Assembly (NCBI GenBank): GCA_905132765.1
Contig: CAJHQP010001400.1
Location: 53,096-117,095 of the forward strand
From: Moricandia arvensis
Taxonomy: Eukaryota > Streptophyta > Magnoliopsida > Brassicales > Brassicaceae
Reading direction: 5' to 3'
DNA: 64,000 nucleotides
Made by a program: the position numbers and the translations under genes
Part shown: piece by piece, positions 60,501-64,000 of the stretch
Numbering within the stretch: position 1 is the first letter of the stretch
Layout: each line of letters begins with the position of its first letter
Notes under the pieces: model-generated
What the model was told of the DNA's origin: nothing
What the model saw: the letters and a program-made list of their open reading frames with translations, nothing else
Database searches by the model: none

Positions 60501-62245
60501 ATAATGGTTTAAAATTTCTAATTACTTTCTATCTGTATATTAATGTATGCAAGACGTTTTACATGGTACATAGACATCATCTCTAACATTTTAACTATTA
60601 AACCAAATAAAAATTTATATACTATCTAAATCAGGAGACCAACCACTATGAAATCTCTATTCTCTAGAAAAACAGAGACAACAAAGGTTTCAAACCTCTT
60701 TGACCATCATCCTATGTCATTTCACAATGCAACTATGCATTAAAAATAATTTCATATTTTTTGAAATTTTCTCAAAATTTGTAGGTTAACCCCTACGAAA
60801 ATATTGAGTTTTTCGGTAAATTCTCTATATACCTAATTTTATCCTCTTTAGTTTTGATAAATTTTTCTAACCATATTCTATTTTTGTATTGATGTATGAC
60901 AAAATTTTTTCATCGTACATGAAATCGTTTCTATTTTTCAACATTTATTTTAATAAAACTTCATATATAACCTAAATAAATGAACTAACCACTATGAAAT
61001 ATAGATTCTTTAGAGAACCGGAGACAAAAAGGTGCCAAACCTCTTTGCCATCATCCTACATCAGTACATGATGCAACTATGCATTAAAACAAGATTATCA
61101 TATTTTTTGAATTTCTTTAAAAAATTGTGGGTTAACCCCTACGGAAATATTGAGTTTTCCAAAAATGTTCTATACACTGAAGTTTATTCTCTTTATAATG
61201 GTTTAAAATTTCTAATTACTTTCTATCTGTATATTAATGTATGCAAGACGTTTTACATGGTACATAGACATCATCTCTAACATTTTAACTATTAAACCAA
61301 ATAAAAATTTATATACTATCTAAATCATGAGACCAACCACTATGAAATCTCTATTCTCTAGAAAAACAGAGACAACAAAGGTTTCAAACCTCTTTGACCA
61401 TCATCCTATGTCATTTCACAATGCAACTATGCATTAAAAAATAATTTCATATTTTTTGAAATTTTCTCAAAATTTGTAGGTTAACCCCTACGAAAATATT
61501 GAGTTTTTCGGTAAATTCTCTATATACCTAATTTTATCCTCTTTAGTTTTGATAAATTTTTCTAACCATATTTTATTTTTGTATTGATGTATGACAATTT
61601 TTTTCATCGTACATGGAAATCGTTTCTATTTTTCAACATTTATTTTAATAAAACTTCATATATAACCTAAATAAATGAACTAACCACTATGAAATATAGA
61701 TTCTCTAGAGAACCGGAGACAAAAAAGGTGCCAATCCTCTTTGCCATCATCCTACATCAGTACATGATGCAACTATGCATTAAAACAAGATTATCATATT
61801 TTTGAATTTTTCTAAAAAACTGTGGGTTAACCCCTACGAAAATATTGAGTTTTCTAAAAATGTTCTATACACTGAAGTTTATTCTCTTTATAATGGTTTA
61901 AAATTTCTAATTACTTTCTATCTGTATATTAATGTATGCAAGACGTTTTACATGGTACATAGACATCATCTCTAACATTTTAACTATTAAACCAAATAAA
62001 AATTTATATATTATCTAAATTAGGAGACTAACCACTACGAAATCTCTATTCTCTAGAAACATAGACACAACAAAGGTCTAAAACCTCTTTGACCATCATC
62101 CTATGTCATTTCACAATGCAAATATGCATTAAAAATAATTTCATATTTTTGAAAATTTCTCAAAATTTGTAAGTTAACCTTACGGAAATATTGAGTTTTT
62201 CGGTAAATTTTCTATACACTGAATTTTATTCTCATTAGTATTTGA
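57514..62245 (+). repeat. Dimeric satellite array, right part
   Basis: The same A/B alternation continues. A starts are near 57,519, 58,209, 58,903, 59,595, 60,288, 60,982 and 61,678. B starts are near 57,863, 58,555, 59,250, 59,942, 60,636, 61,330 and 62,025. The dimer is 690-697 bp. Monomers are close to identical, so this half was homogenised more recently. Variants such as CATGAGACCA with AACCAAATAAA recur in B units at 58,555 and 61,330, hinting at a four-dimer (about 2.8 kb) higher-order unit. The last B unit is cut off at about 62,245. Open frames here are artefacts of the repeat. Confidence 0.94.
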
Positions 62246-64000
62246 TGTTCTGCGTTTTACCACAGGCCAATTAACCTAAGTGCACGCTACCACAATCGAA
62301 TGGTATATCGATGCAGCACTTTAGGATCGAATCCACAGAGAACTAGTGATCTATAACACTAAGAATACACAAAATTTCCTAATCTAAGCAAACAAGGGAA
62401 GATTGATGATTTGTAACAAACTAAACTCCTAGAATTATGAACAATGTGATCTCAAATTCAAACAAGAAACAAGTGCAAGAATCAAACTTTAAATCAATAG
62501 CTAAGGATAGATCCATGGGCAAGATCATCGATATCGGGTGATCAAGATTCAATCTAGGATGCTCAAACAAAACAATCAACAAGTCTATAGGTCTAAATCT
62601 CGTTCAAATAGACTAATCCACTCCCGTGACAATAGCCCCTATGCTAATCATGAATTAGACATCAACTCCCGTTGGCCTTACCCAATCAAGCATGCATAAA
62701 ACACAAGTCTACTAACCACTAAACATCTTGACAACAACTCCCGTTGGCCAAGCATGTATAGGACAATACTAGGTTGTTCAAGCATTTCATCGAACACCTT
62801 CCGGGCGTGAAACTACTTATGATCTAGATTAGATTTCCCAACCTTAACCTAGCATTAAAATCACCTAATAAGCCATAGAACAAAGTTAATCAAGCAAGAA
62901 TCATCCTAAACATTCACCTAATCACCCTAATCTACTTAACCCATGAATCTAAGAATGTTTACTCAATAAACTCCATGATAAACCTTAAATCTATGTGAGA
63001 TTCAAGGTTAATCATGTAAGAGAAACAAGATAAGATGAAGTACTTCCTTTAGAATGATCAAAGATTCAAGGTTTTACAATGAGAAACAAAGTTCTTCAGA
63101 GAAAAATGAGATCTCTTTAGGGTTTTGGGGGCTAAAACTATATGTAAGAGGGTAAAAACTCGAGCTGGTTTGATCCCATAAACCAAGTCAAACCGGAATA
63201 AACCGGTCAATAGTGACTTTTCTTCTGTGTAGCGGCCACTGCATCCCGCTACACCATCCAGATATGGAGCAGGGGCTTGGAAATCAATGTAGCGGCCTTG
63301 CTATCCGGTTACGTCAAGCCGCTATGATCCTTCACGAACACGAGTATCAGCTCTTCTTCTTCCTCGTGGTCTCCTCGCCGTGCTCATCCGGTGGTCCTCT
63401 TCGGCTCGACGTCGTCAAGCTCCGGTCCGCTTCTGCTCCGCCGTGAATCGAGCTCCTCCGTGAAGAGGCTCCACCGGTGTCGTCGACTCCTTTGTCTCCA
63501 CCGGTTTGCTCAACCACAAGATCTATCGTCTAGGCCATATTTCCGTTGTCTTCGTCATGGTCAGCTCACTCGTCGTCGAACCGAGCCTCGCCGTCGGCTA
63601 CAGATCGGCGAAGAAGAAAGCTCGTGCAACAGCAATGGTGAACTTCTCTTATTTTGCAGCTATGGTCCCTGGAGTTCCTGTTATTTACACTCTTGCCCCA
63701 TAACTTTCTTATGTGCAGAAACAACCTCACGAATCAGACCCAATACTTTTAATGTTGCAATCTAGCCCTCCGTGTATTTGCAGGATGGTCCGCTGGTTTT
63801 TACTTCTTTTCAGTTTGGCTTCAAAGTCTTGAAAGTTACATTTTAACCCTTTATTTTTGCCCAAAACTTCCAATTGTGCAATCTAAACCCTGTCAAATGC
63901 AATTATGCATGCAAATGCAATATAAAGACCTAAATGCAACCTAAAATGATAATAATAAACTAAAATATGAATCTAAAAATCATCAAAATCAAGAGATATC
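62246..64000. mobile_element. Probable LTR-retrotransposon part, extends past the window
   Basis: The composition changes abruptly at the satellite edge. The segment contains CTACCACAATCGAATGGTAT and CTTTAGGATCGAATCCACAG, repeated ACTCCCGTTGGCC phrases, two GTAGCGGCC motifs near 63,230-63,300, and AT-rich TGCAATATAAAGACC words at the end. This style is familiar from long LTRs and untranslated regions of crucifer Ty3-type elements, but no TG/CA terminus, primer site or pol domain is in view. A GC-rich stretch at 63,350-63,700 has open frames on the + strand with no recognisable motif. Confidence 0.4.

Noticed and set aside
55000..61300. Several 60-80 codon frames repeated in the satellite
   Set aside because: They recur with each monomer and change length with single-base differences; typical satellite artefacts.

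Overview
The window is plant nuclear DNA from a crucifer (Brassicaceae), most likely a Brassica-type species of the tribe Brassiceae. Seven genes match, by remembered protein sequence, a run on the short-arm end of Arabidopsis thaliana chromosome 1: CLE20, AXR1, plastid ribosomal protein L6, GLR3.4, a small At1g05205-like protein, HDG2 and an At1g05240/At1g05250-like peroxidase. Several Arabidopsis genes expected between them are absent. This thinning is what a fractionated, once-triplicated Brassica genome shows. The species itself is inference.

Layout. 1-20,400: a minus-strand cluster of receptor-like proteins (RLPs, extracellular LRR receptors without a kinase): one broken copy (65-815) and three intact copies (4,241-6,679; 9,341-11,824; 17,064-19,937). 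The spacer between RLP genes is itself duplicated. One spacer copy holds a CACTA transposon, the other a 3.3-kb Helitron, and each copy shows the empty site of the other. A decayed HIT zinc-finger (BCD1-like) gene and a probable solo LTR lie between RLP2 and RLP3. 20,600-27,400: a PPR fragment, CLE20, a large glycine-rich secreted protein, a MITE and a small Helitron. 27,479-43,756: the conserved core, AXR1 (14 exons), plastid RPL6 (reading frame interrupted), GLR3.4 (6 exons), the small protein (3 exons) and HDG2 (9 coding exons). 47,743-49,767: a class III peroxidase whose signal-peptide codons are split by a 274-bp solo LTR. 50,460-62,245: a tandem satellite of two alternating monomers of about 347 bp, with an inverted copy at its left edge and a minus-strand Helitron inside. 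62,246-64,000: probably part of a larger LTR retrotransposon running off the window.

How the genes relate. The RLP cluster is a typical fast-evolving cell-surface receptor locus with duplication, gene conversion, LRR-number change and a dead copy. The core genes are housekeeping or developmental: RUB/NEDD8 activation (AXR1), plastid translation (RPL6), a calcium-permeable glutamate-receptor-like channel (GLR3.4) and an epidermal HD-ZIP IV factor (HDG2). They form no operon-like unit. Exon boundaries given here come from reading splice signals and keeping frame. Identities rest on recalled protein families, not on database searches.
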